The notes below the pieces were generated by a model. It saw nothing but the letters and a program-made list of their open reading frames with translations, was not told the DNA's origin and searched no databases. This document shows, one piece after another, positions 7,550 to 14,729 of a DNA stretch of 27,470 bases. The first letter of the stretch is position 1, and the number at the start of each line of letters is the position of its first letter. A program made the position numbers and the translations under genes. Source of the DNA: an uncultured Clostridia bacterium (GTDB lineage: Bacteria; Bacillota; Clostridia; Christensenellales; CAG-314); assembly GCA_934281515.1 (NCBI GenBank), contig CAKQXG010000013.1, positions 1 through 27,470 on the forward strand, written 5' to 3'.

Positions 7550-10500
7550 TTACGCCGCGTATTTGCCTGTGGGCAACAAAGCGTATTGCACTGCTTGCGT
7601 GCTTGTGCTTGCGCTTGCGTTTGTGCTGTCGCTCGGTGTTGTGATGTGCGTGTTGTCCTCGCTCACACCATAGCCGTTTGCATTGACCATAGCCATTGCC
7701 AACACTGCCGCGTCGCGGATGTCGTACACGTCGGTCTGTGTTTCACCTTCGGTCGTCTTGTCGCCGTTGACATTGGCAACAGCCTTGAAGAAGAGCTTGG
7801 TTTCCGTATCTTTTGCATACGATACAGCGGCTGTGTATTCGTCACCGATTTCAATCACTTCGATATCATATCCGCCAACGATGTACATACGGTACAGCAT
7901 GATATCGTTGTTGCCAACCGTTCCGTCACCATCGATGTCGCCGTTACCCAATGCAAGTACGTACTTGGCGTAGATTGTCAAGTCGGCGTTAGGCATTTTT
8001 ACAAACTCGGTAGCAAAAGTTTCGTCAGTGTAGTAGCCGTCAAGCGACAACCATGTGGCTTTGACAGCCTCGGGCATCTTGATACCGCTCAACTCCGTGT
8101 AACCATCGATATCTCCCACCGTCTTGGTGTCTACCTTGTTGCCATTGTAGTAGTATTCAATCGTCAACTTAACCTTGTTGATGATTTCTTCCCAATAGGC
8201 ATTAAGTGTGATGTCAGCTTCAACAATGTCGTCAAAGTCAAACGTCGCCGTTTCGTCGGTCAAGTACCAGTACTTAAACTCCCAACCGCCGTGTGTCGGT
8301 GCCTCAGGAGCGGTAGTCGTTTGTCCCACAAAGGTATATTGCGTATCCGTTGTCGTGTTAAACTTGTTGTCGACAAACTTCACCGAAACAACTGCCACGG
8401 TGTCAATTGTATATCCCTTGTAGTTGGAGTCGGCTGTTTCCACAACGATTGTAATCGCACCGATGCCGTCTGCCACAACCTTGTTTTCGGCAAGAGTTGT
8501 TTCGCCAACCTTATATGTTACTGCAATTTCATCGCCATTCGTCGTTGTGTTTGTCCAAGTTGCAACGTTTTGAGCGTACTTAAATACAATGTGAGTCAAT
8601 TCCTTTGCATTGATTGTGTAGGTGCGTTCAACCGTTGCAGTTGTGTAGCCTGTTCCGCTAGCCGTCACCACAACTTTGTATTCGCCTACGTTCAATATTG
8701 CCGTTTTCAGGGCTTCGCCACTTACTTCACTACCATTGACGCTAATTGTCAACGTAACGTTGCTTGTCGGTTCACATGTTATAGCGGACAGGTCAATTGC
8801 CACCTTGTCGTAGTCTTTTGTTACCGCAACGGGTACGCCGTTTATTTCGATACCCGTCATTGTAGCCGTGATTGTCAACTCAACGACCTTTGCCGCGCTC
8901 AACACGTAGTTGTCGTTGGTTATAGTAAGTGTTACGGACATTTTCTTCGACAAACTTGCATCCGTTGCCAAAATTTTGTTATTGGCAAAGGTCAACTCGT
9001 ACAAATCGTCAAATTTTCCGGGCAAATCGATGTCGGTGCAACCAACGGTCAAATCGTCGATTCCCCATTCTGCACTACCCGTGTACAATGTTTTGGCATT
9101 GGCGTCTGTCAGTTCAATCGTGATTTTGTCTGCCGCAATTGTGTAGGGGTCGATTGTCACTTCAAACGTTCCGTTAGCATCGGCATGCGCAGGGTCGCCC
9201 GTAATGCTGACTGTAAGTTGGTATGTGCCGGCATTTTTAACTTCGGTCACATCTTCGCCGTTCTTCTTCCAAGTGTATGTAAGAGTGCCTTTGTTGTCAG
9301 ATGTAACAATGATTGTTGTGTTTTCTGTGCCTACGGTTACAAGTTGTCCGTTGTAGGTCAACTCGTTTTTGTCAATACTTACAGACGTGCTTTCACGCAA
9401 AGCAAGAGTATGTTTAGTGTCAGACACAACCTTTACAAGGCTGTTGTCCATAAAGCTGTCGCCTACAACAACTTTCAGATCCAATCCGAACGTCAAGTCG
9501 GCAAGATCGGTAACGCCATTGTTAAGCGTGTACGTAACGGTTACAAGCACGCCTTGTGATGTGGCTTGGTTACCTGCCGTAACGGCAATCTTAACTACGC
9601 CGTTGAAGTCGGTTGTTTTGGTAATCGTTATGTTGTCTTTGCCAAACGCATTGCCGGCAACAACGCTTGTACAACGGAATCTATCGTCGTGTCTGATGGT
9701 CGCTTCCAGTCCGTTGATACCGCTGTTAGCTGTAATCACGTACTGTACGGTAATCGTGTTGCCTGCAACAAGATAATATATATTTCCGTCTTCACTTACA
9801 GACACACCATTGTCGGCTTCGATCACCGTCTTTACTTCAAAGCCTTGGCTTACAGTGGTTGTAAATGTTTCCGTGCTTGCGGTGTGACACACGGAACAAC
9901 TCTTGTAGTAGGTGTTTTCCGTGCCTTCCACTTTGTATTGGTCACTAACAACTTCCGTCCAGGTGTGTTTGCCGGTGGCAGCAATAGTTTGCGTTTCCGT
10001 TTCGTCGCAACGAGTACATTTTACAGTCTTGCTTCCGGCTGTTCCGCATGTAGCAGGTGTTACTTCCGTTTCTTCGCCGTGGAAGTCATGGCCGAGTGCG
10101 GCAATATCTTTGCCCCTTGTGGTGTAGGTGCAGCCTTCACGTTTACATGTGTCATATGCTTCATATCCTGTTTCGGTGCAGGTTGCAGCCTTGGCTTCGT
10201 GATGTTCCAAATCGTGAGCATCAGGGTCAATTTCAATTTCTTCGGTCTTGGTATGCTCCGAGTTGTGTTTACAGGTAAATGTCTTTACCCCCTTTGAAAC
10301 GCAGGTAGACTCCGTTGTAATTACGCCGTCATCCCAGCTGTGCGCCTCGGAATCGATTTCAAGCGTCAGGTCTTCCAAAGTGGTTTCGGCAAGTTTACCT
10401 TCACTGTCAAGGACGAACAACTTTCCACAACTCTCACATTCGTAGTGAGCGTCTGTTCCTGTTGTTGTGCATGTTGCTTCAATTTTTTCGACACGCTTTG

Positions 10501-12526
10501 TTGTATCCGTGGTATGCTCATGCGCAACATACTCCGTATAAGAACAATTTGCGTCAAATTCTATAGTACCGTTATAGTTTTTAATCGTACCGCTTACGGT
10601 TATCGTATCACCGACACAAAGTTCCGAGCCACCGGTCAATCGATAGCACTGAATCGGTTTGTCGGTCAAATCTCCTATGACAATTGTCAAAGTAACATTA
10701 TTGTAGCCACTATTGTACGCTTCGTCTATAGATATGATTTTACCACGCAGTGTTTGCGTACCGGTCATGCTTTTGCCACTTTCAAGAGCGTAAGCTTCTT
10801 CGACAACAGCCTTATCGACTACAATTCTTTCAACTTGACAATTGCTGCAAGCTCCGTCTACAAAATTATGACCCTTAGCAGGAATAATCGAAGAAGAAAT
10901 TACTTCTTTTGTTTCGTAATCAAGGTACCTTGAGCAGTCATTACATTGCCAACAATGCTGTTGACCTGCTTCCGTACAAGTTGCTTCTTTGTACTCCAAT
11001 TCCGTAAGATTGTTATGCTCGCAATTTACCGCCAATCTGTATATTTGAGGAAGAAGCATGCCTGAGTTTGGTTCAGATGCATATGTCGTGAAGCGATTAC
11101 TTCCACTATTATGCAAGAACCGTCCTAAAGATTGTGTTGTACTTTGAATAGTAACATTGCCATCGCTATCAATAGTAATATTCCAAGTAGTAGTACCTTT
11201 GTCCCAAGCAAGTTTCTTTACCACTGTTGCTCCTAGTAGTTTACCATCGGCATTTGCTAGTGTCCAAGCACCGCTTTCACCGCCAAGAACAAGCACCAAC
11301 ATTAAATCGTTACCCTCAGTAGCATTGTTGGCAACCGTTGCATCAAGATCACTTAAGTAATCCCCCGATAAGTCACCGGCAACTTTACCTTTTGTTCCAC
11401 TTACCAAAATCAATTGGTCGCCTACTTTCAAGGTTGAAGCATCGGTTACAATCTCAAACGTCGGTTTAGCAGGCTTTTCCGCATTGCATTTACTGCAAGT
11501 CGTTGCGCCCTCGGCATACGTGCAGTCTTCCTTTTCCATAACGTAGTCGCAATGTGCGCAGGTAACTTTGTGTGTGCCGTCATTATTTGCGGTATACTGG
11601 TAGTTGTGACCTATTGCTTTGATTACCAACGTACTCTCGTCTTCCACAAAAGTGTCTACACCATTTTCCGTAGTATACTTCTTGCCGCAAACAGTGCATT
11701 GTTTGTAAGCTATGTTTCCGTTTTCCGTACAAGTGGCTTCTTTGGCCGAAAAATCGTCAAAAGTTGTACAGTTTGTATGCGAAATAGCCTTAACTGAAAA
11801 GTCCAACTTTGTTTCAGTATCTATTACTGCGGAGTACTTACCATTTTCGTCCAAAACGATAGACTCACCATTGAGTGTAGCTCTTGCAATGTGACCGTCC
11901 GGAACGGTTACGGTAATAGTAAACTTACCGCCTTTAACAAAGCCTTTTTCATCTACAGTGATTACAGCCGTGACGGAGCCGTCTTCTGACGTATATGTAT
12001 TACCGTCAAGTCTATTACCATCGAATAAAACAGGAATTGTTGTTGAAGCACTCTCTTGATATGTAACAGAAATCTTTGAAATTCTTCTGTTTCCCTTAGT
12101 TCCATCAATGGTAAAAACAACTTCTGGAGCATCGCCTGTCCAAGTATTAGTGTTAAATGTTCCGGTGGAAACCGTAATCGAATTCTTATCATCATTACCG
12201 AAAGTGAAGACGATATTTGTAATACTTGCATCATCGGCAGCAATGGTTATTGTATTTCCAGCATACGCTCTAATGGCTGTGCCATTTGTAAAGTACTTGG
12301 GGGCATTACCACCCGTTCCTTTACTAAATGTTATTGTGATAGGGGACAAACGCTCTAGTGTCGTAACCTCCTCTTGGTTTGAATACCCCAGTTTAGACAT
12401 AACCCACTCTTTAGTGCCTCCTGCCGCACTCGCCATGGGGGGGGCAGGCAGAACGGTGAGGGCGCATGCCAACGTCATGACGACTGCAAGCATTGCGCAG
12501 AGCAAAATTTTGTTACATTTTGTCAT
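7550..12526 (-). CDS. Giant secreted multidomain protein with cohesin-like domain and C-terminal dockerin
   Basis: The 1658-residue protein has a signal peptide (about 1-35), a beta-sandwich (60-160), Cys-pair repeats with an ATCTE...C..C...GH pattern (about 250-350, 500-565 and 680-890), a beta-rich module (355-500), an OB-fold-like module (565-665), one cohesin-like domain (about 905-1025), MBG/Ig-like repeats (1045-1310), two InlB-type repeats (1380-1445, 1450-1525) and a type-I-like dockerin (about 1530-1615). The dockerin has calcium loops DIDGDGTVGNND and NVNGDKTTEGETQTD. A Ser/Thr-rich tail follows. The ATG at 12526 has GGAGGA upstream; an earlier in-frame TTG is part of that ribosome site. 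No catalytic domain was recognised, so adhesion or scaffolding is likely. Neighbouring cohesins are possible partners. Confidence 0.82.
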   Translation of the reverse strand: MTKCNKILLCAMLAVVMTLACALTVLPAPPMASAAGGTKEWVMSKLGYSNQEEVTTLERLSPITITFSKGTGGNAPKYFTNGTAIRAYAGNTITIAADDASITNIVFTFGNDDKNSITVSTGTFNTNTWTGDAPEVVFTIDGTKGNRRISKISVTYQESASTTIPVLFDGNRLDGNTYTSEDGSVTAVITVDEKGFVKGGKFTITVTVPDGHIARATLNGESIVLDENGKYSAVIDTETKLDFSVKAISHTNCTTFDDFSAKEATCTENGNIAYKQCTVCGKKYTTENGVDTFVEDESTLVIKAIGHNYQYTANNDGTHKVTCAHCDYVMEKEDCTYAEGATTCSKCNAEKPAKPTFEIVTDASTLKVGDQLILVSGTKGKVAGDLSGDYLSDLDATVANNATEGNDLMLVLVLGGESGAWTLANADGKLLGATVVKKLAWDKGTTTWNITIDSDGNVTIQSTTQSLGRFLHNSGSNRFTTYASEPNSGMLLPQIYRLAVNCEHNNLTELEYKEATCTEAGQQHCWQCNDCSRYLDYETKEVISSSIIPAKGHNFVDGACSNCQVERIVVDKAVVEEAYALESGKSMTGTQTLRGKIISIDEAYNSGYNNVTLTIVIGDLTDKPIQCYRLTGGSELCVGDTITVSGTIKNYNGTIEFDANCSYTEYVAHEHTTDTTKRVEKIEATCTTTGTDAHYECESCGKLFVLDSEGKLAETTLEDLTLEIDSEAHSWDDGVITTESTCVSKGVKTFTCKHNSEHTKTEEIEIDPDAHDLEHHEAKAATCTETGYEAYDTCKREGCTYTTRGKDIAALGHDFHGEETEVTPATCGTAGSKTVKCTRCDETETQTIAATGKHTWTEVVSDQYKVEGTENTYYKSCSVCHTASTETFTTTVSQGFEVKTVIEADNGVSVSEDGNIYYLVAGNTITVQYVITANSGINGLEATIRHDDRFRCTSVVAGNAFGKDNITITKTTDFNGVVKIAVTAGNQATSQGVLVTVTYTLNNGVTDLADLTFGLDLKVVVGDSFMDNSLVKVVSDTKHTLALRESTSVSIDKNELTYNGQLVTVGTENTTIIVTSDNKGTLTYTWKKNGEDVTEVKNAGTYQLTVSITGDPAHADANGTFEVTIDPYTIAADKITIELTDANAKTLYTGSAEWGIDDLTVGCTDIDLPGKFDDLYELTFANNKILATDASLSKKMSVTLTITNDNYVLSAAKVVELTITATMTGIEINGVPVAVTKDYDKVAIDLSAITCEPTSNVTLTISVNGSEVSGEALKTAILNVGEYKVVVTASGTGYTTATVERTYTINAKELTHIVFKYAQNVATWTNTTTNGDEIAVTYKVGETTLAENKVVADGIGAITIVVETADSNYKGYTIDTVAVVSVKFVDNKFNTTTDTQYTFVGQTTTAPEAPTHGGWEFKYWYLTDETATFDFDDIVEADITLNAYWEEIINKVKLTIEYYYNGNKVDTKTVGDIDGYTELSGIKMPEAVKATWLSLDGYYTDETFATEFVKMPNADLTIYAKYVLALGNGDIDGDGTVGNNDIMLYRMYIVGGYDIEVIEIGDEYTAAVSYAKDTETKLFFKAVANVNGDKTTEGETQTDVYDIRDAAVLAMAMVNANGYGVSEDNTHITTPSDSTNASASTSTQAVQYALLPTGKYAA

Positions 12527-12570
12527 TTCTTCTTCCTCCAATATATAATGATTTTGTTTCCTATTTCAAT

Positions 12571-12585
12571 CGTTGGTAACCAACG
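12571..12585. promoter_or_regulatory. Perfect palindrome upstream of the dockerin protein gene
   Basis: CGTTGGTAACCAACG is a perfect 15-base inverted repeat 45 bases before the start codon of the giant dockerin protein. Size and position fit an operator for a dimeric regulator. On the minus strand TTGAAA (12564-12569) follows it and could be part of a promoter, but the matching -10 would lie too near the ribosome site, so the promoter is unsettled. Confidence 0.45.
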
Positions 12586-12607
12586 GTTTAAATACGTGGA
12601 TTTGCAC

Positions 12608-12667
12608 AACAAAAAAGGAACGCAAAGTACGCGGAAACAATGGCTTCCTCGTAGGGTTTACGTTCCT
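12608..12667 (-). terminator. Long imperfect hairpin with U-tract
   Basis: On the minus strand AGGAACGTAAA pairs with TTTGCGTTCCT (one mismatch) and ACGAGGAA with TTCCGCGT (one mismatch). A TTTTTTGTTGT run follows. This is a credible intrinsic terminator for a short transcript coming from about 12850, and it would insulate the dockerin gene from upstream transcription. Confidence 0.65.
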
Positions 12668-12767
12668 ACATGCACAATTTTGCAAAAGGGGTGGCTTGGG
12701 TAGACGTGTAGCGTAGTGCCGCACGCATTGCACTGCAAATGTAGGTTGTGCCGTTGCCGTCCTTCAT
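12666..12767 (-). CDS. Possible 33-residue small protein or decayed zinc-ribbon gene
   Basis: An ATG at 12767 with GGAGG nine bases upstream opens a 33-codon frame (MKDGNGTTYICSAMRA...) ending at a TAG that overlaps the terminator stem. A neighbouring frame on the same strand (to 12658) reads CNACG, then twelve residues, then PFCKIV, which looks like a zinc ribbon with the last Cys lost. Joining the two frames would give a more natural zinc-ribbon protein, so the locus may be a frameshifted remnant. A plausible promoter and a clear terminator bracket it. Whether a protein or only an RNA is made cannot be decided from sequence. Nothing else gene-like was seen in 12527-12932. Confidence 0.35.
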   Translation of the reverse strand: MKDGNGTTYICSAMRAALRYTSTQATPFAKLCM

Positions 12768-12857
12768 GTGCCGATGCCTCCGCCAAGCATAGTGTATGCC
12801 CGCTACAAAATCGATATGTCGACGGGCACACCTGCAATACAAATATATTACATATAC

Positions 12858-12886
12858 AGTCTACTATCTTTATATACAAAAATCAA
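12858..12886 (-). promoter_or_regulatory. Candidate promoter for the 12.6-12.8 kb transcript
   Basis: Minus-strand TTGATT (12881-12886), a 17-base spacer and TAGACT (12858-12863) precede the small ORF by about 90 bases. Between them GTGTGCCCG and CGGGCATACAC (12790-12829) could form a leader stem with one bulge. Confidence 0.4.
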
Positions 12887-12932
12887 GCGTTTGTAGACAT
12901 TTGTCGAAATTTTTTTTGAAAACGATGGTTTT

Positions 12933-13170
12933 TTACTCGCGAATGGCACATTCTGCCAGTTTTGTAGCGTCAACAATAGGCAATTGCACGGGCATAATGC
13001 CGGGTTGAGCCGTCATAAGCACCACTTGACTACGCAGGTACGGCACCATGAGTGCAATTGAGTTGACGTCGAGCAATCCACGACAAAGTTCCTTGTCCAA
13101 CACTTCGGCATTGACAACTTGTGCGTCGGCTTCTTCCACTACCAGCAAGTCCATCCGTTGTTCGGCATCG
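12933..13170 (-). pseudogene. SecB-like chaperone, C-terminal remnant
   Basis: About 78 codons ending at 12933 read like the C-terminal half of the SecB export-chaperone family: the stretch from LLDVNSIALMVPYLR through LPIVDATKLAE matches the family pattern of a hydrophobic helix, FPY-R, and a Pro-rich loop of the GxPPxxLPP type. SecB proteins are near 150 residues, and the N-terminal beta region is missing. Going upstream, the frame runs into a copy of the tRNA terminator (13178-13205) whose translation (SVAFFCW) is not SecB-like, and then ends at a TAG near 13285. No ATG with a ribosome site is present. The fragment is therefore a truncated pseudogene, probably cut by the rearrangement that duplicated the tRNA tail. 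Confidence 0.6.
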
Positions 13171-13171
13171 A

Positions 13172-13205
13172 ACCAACAAAAAAAAGCAACGCTTGGTTGC
13201 GTTGC
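13172..13205 (-). repeat. Copy A of the duplicated terminator repeat
   Basis: This 34-base segment is identical to 13336-13369 at 33 positions. It contains GCAACGC-TTGGTT-GCGTTGC next to an A8 run, so on the minus strand it is a complete intrinsic terminator, and it falls inside the open frame of the SecB remnant. Sixteen bases to its right, GTGCGAGATGT (13222-13232) repeats the tRNA 3' end. Confidence 0.75.
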
Positions 13206-13232
13206 ACTTTCTACAAGGATTGTGCGAGATGT

Positions 13233-13330
13233 TTCGGCAAAGACTGCCGAAGATGCCGCCAAAAACAGGCGGACATTGAACTACGTCTCACATTTGCAAC
13301 TATGTTGCAAGTTGTTGCTTACGCAACAAC
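13233..13330. other. Row of four hairpins between terminator copies
   Basis: Four perfect inverted repeats lie in about 100 bases: TTCGGCA/TGCCGAA (13233-13251), CCGCC/GGCGG (13256-13272), TTGCAAC/GTTGCAA (13294-13310) and GTTGTTGC/GCAACAAC (13311-13330). No gene is visible in 13206-13335 apart from the end of the degenerate SecB frame. The row may be a folded RNA or the debris of repeated rearrangement. Confidence 0.55.
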
Positions 13331-13341
13331 CTCGCACCAAC

Positions 13342-13369
13342 AAAAAAAAGCAACGCTTGATTGCGTTGC
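13342..13369 (-). terminator. Intrinsic terminator of tRNA-Leu (copy B of the repeat)
   Basis: On the minus strand GCAACGC-AATCAA-GCGTTGC is followed by T8. It starts nine bases after the tRNA CCA end. It is the core of a longer palindrome (13331-13386) whose right arm is the tRNA 3' end itself and whose left arm is an inverted copy of the same 17 bases, so it also carries a T6 on the plus strand and may work in both directions. Confidence 0.8.
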
Positions 13370-13377
13370 TTTTTTGT

Positions 13378-13460
13378 TGGTGCGAGATGTGAGACTTGAA
13401 CTCACACGGTCTCCCACACGCCCCTTAAACGTGCGCGTCTGCCGATTCCGCCAATCTCGC
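13378..13460 (-). tRNA. tRNA-Leu (anticodon AAG)
   Basis: The minus strand folds as a class II tRNA of 83 bases with encoded CCA. The acceptor stem is GCGAGAT/ATCTCGC with discriminator A, the D-arm has GGCGGAATCGGCAGAC, the T-arm has GTGAGTTCAAGTCTCAC, and a variable arm is present as expected for Leu. The anticodon stem CACGT/GCGTG (one G-T pair) encloses the loop TTAAGGG, which puts AAG at positions 34-36. That would read CUU and, after A34-to-inosine editing, more CUN codons. Most bacteria use GAG here, though AAG is known in some Firmicutes. Confidence 0.92.
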
Positions 13461-13471
13461 ATTGCTTGTAT

Positions 13472-13500
13472 ATTATAGTGCATGCCGTGCCGTTTGTCAA
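13472..13500 (-). promoter_or_regulatory. Consensus promoter of tRNA-Leu
   Basis: Minus-strand TTGACA (13495-13500), a 17-base spacer and TATAAT (13472-13477) match the housekeeping sigma consensus exactly. The -35 lies in a CGTTTGACAAACG palindrome (13491-13503). Transcription would begin about five bases before the mature tRNA. Confidence 0.85.
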
Positions 13501-13533
13501 ACGTTTTTTGCATATTTGTGCACAACAAGTTTG

Positions 13534-14091
13534 CTAGTCCATAAGTATTTCCGAAATCTTGCTGTATACCGACGGAGCCTTCTCCTGCCAGGACTTTTCC
13601 AGATACTTTGCAAGGCTACGCGTCATTACGTTGAGGCGCACTTCCAGCGTTGTCTTGGTGGGTTCCACAATCTTCATTATCACATCGTAGCTGCCGTCGG
13701 GACACTTTTCGTAGGTGGCAATGTAGTCCTGTCTACGGCGGTAGTCTATACGTTTCTTCTTGATGTCGTCGGAGATTATCTGTCGCACACTGCCGGGGAT
13801 ACGTGTGTAGAAGTTTTTAAGGCACCAACGCCCTTCGGCTGTCAGGTCGTACAGCTCGTCGCCGCCGCCCATGGGGATACTTTTGTACACAAAACCGTTT
13901 TGCACCACTTCGTACAAAGCCTGCTTACAATTGGTAAAGTCGATCCAATTGTTTTTGTAACAACACAAATCGAGCACGGTCGACTCCGTAAGGGCAGTCT
14001 CCATCTTGTCAAACACAAACAACAGTATCAATTTATTTTGCGTCGCGTCTTGCGTAATGCCCGACTGCACGGACGTAATACTTGTTTGCAT
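13534..14091 (-). CDS. DUF4364 family protein
   Basis: A 185-residue cytoplasmic protein matching the DUF4364 family found across Clostridia. The N-terminal part (about 12-95) resembles a winged-helix domain (NKLILLFVFDKM, a TESTVLDLCC helix, and the wing YDLTAEGRWCLKNF); the C-terminal half is alpha/beta and ends YSKISEILMD. The ATG at 14091 has GGAGGGG about seven bases upstream; the longer in-frame reading begins without a ribosome site. A DNA-binding regulator role is inferred from the winged-helix look and is not shown. It stands alone just upstream of tRNA-Leu on the same strand. Confidence 0.82.
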   Translation of the reverse strand: MQTSITSVQSGITQDATQNKLILLFVFDKMETALTESTVLDLCCYKNNWIDFTNCKQALYEVVQNGFVYKSIPMGGGDELYDLTAEGRWCLKNFYTRIPGSVRQIISDDIKKKRIDYRRRQDYIATYEKCPDGSYDVIMKIVEPTKTTLEVRLNVMTRSLAKYLEKSWQEKAPSVYSKISEILMD

Positions 14092-14215
14092 GGATTTACC
14101 CCTCCTTTGTAGTTGCTGACAAAAGCGTCGGCATTTATTATACAGCAAAAGCCGCCGTAGCACAAGAGTTTTTTGCAAATTGTCGTAAAAATTTTGGGTA
14201 AATTTTTTTTTAGTT

Positions 14216-14265
14216 GTTTTGAAAACAAATTACCGAAGTAGCTTTCATAACTAAATCTACTTCGG
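14216..14265 (-). terminator. Probable terminator after the DUF1893 gene
   Basis: CCGAAGTAG (14233-14241) and CTACTTCGG (14257-14265) form a perfect nine-base-pair stem with a 15-base loop. On the minus strand TAATTTGTTTTC follows. The long loop weakens the call. The remaining bases of 14092-14300 are AT-rich with no gene seen. Confidence 0.45.
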
Positions 14266-14300
14266 CAAGCGTTTATCACTCGATTATATTATGTGCGACG

Positions 14301-14729
14301 TTACTTGTGCGTGATAAGCTTTGCAATTGTCGCTTTTAGCAGGGCAATGCCTTCCGTCGGGTCGTCGGTGGCAGACACCGCCTGTTCCATCGGGCAAAAA
14401 CCGTCGCCCGTGCGGTTGATTATGTACGGACATAGCGTGCCGTACTCGACGCAAACGCCGTGCGCCACAAGGTAGTCTCGCCCCGCAACCGACATGTTTG
14501 ATCCGTACACCGCAGTAACGCCCGTTGCGACAAACAGCATTGCAACGGCTTTGCCAACCACTACGTCGGCAACCGCCGCGCCGGTCAAATTTGCGCCGTC
14601 GTCGTACAGCCGCATCATCGGGGCAATGCCGTGCAAATCGCTAGTTGCCACAACATTGCCGTCCCGTACAACGACAAGCGTGCTGCCGCCAAGATTTTGC
14701 TTTGCAAGTTGCAAATCGTTGTTGTTCAT
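14301..14729 (-). CDS. DUF1893 domain protein
   Basis: A 142-residue protein covering the whole DUF1893 fold, which belongs to the cytidine-deaminase-like superfamily. Family landmarks visible are STLVVVRDGNVVATS near the N-terminus, the central ADVVVGKAVAML helix, and the C-terminal YIINRTGDGFCPMEQAV. Its start codon overlaps the stop of the upstream aldo/keto reductase (TGATG), so translation is probably coupled. In other Clostridia this domain also sits next to ferredoxin-type aldo/keto reductases or is fused to other enzymes. The substrate is unknown; a redox or nucleotide-related task is only inferred from the neighbour. Confidence 0.87.
   Translation of the reverse strand: MNNNDLQLAKQNLGGSTLVVVRDGNVVATSDLHGIAPMMRLYDDGANLTGAAVADVVVGKAVAMLFVATGVTAVYGSNMSVAGRDYLVAHGVCVEYGTLCPYIINRTGDGFCPMEQAVSATDDPTEGIALLKATIAKLITHK

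Noticed and set aside
7379..9559. A 726-codon open frame on the plus strand opposite the giant surface gene
   Set aside because: Its product is rich in Cys, Val and His with no fold or signal pattern, while the minus frame has clear domains and a ribosome site. It is a codon-bias mirror of the real gene.
7550..12526. Cys-pair repeats as DNA-binding zinc fingers
   Set aside because: The protein has a signal peptide and the repeats alternate with secreted-type beta modules, so an extracellular role fits better.
13172..13369. CRISPR array suggested by the repeated 34-base unit
   Set aside because: Only two copies, unequal surroundings, and each copy is a terminator hairpin; no cas gene is present.
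13319..13528. A 69-codon minus-strand protein frame
   Set aside because: It runs straight through tRNA-Leu and its terminator; the translation is a tRNA artefact.
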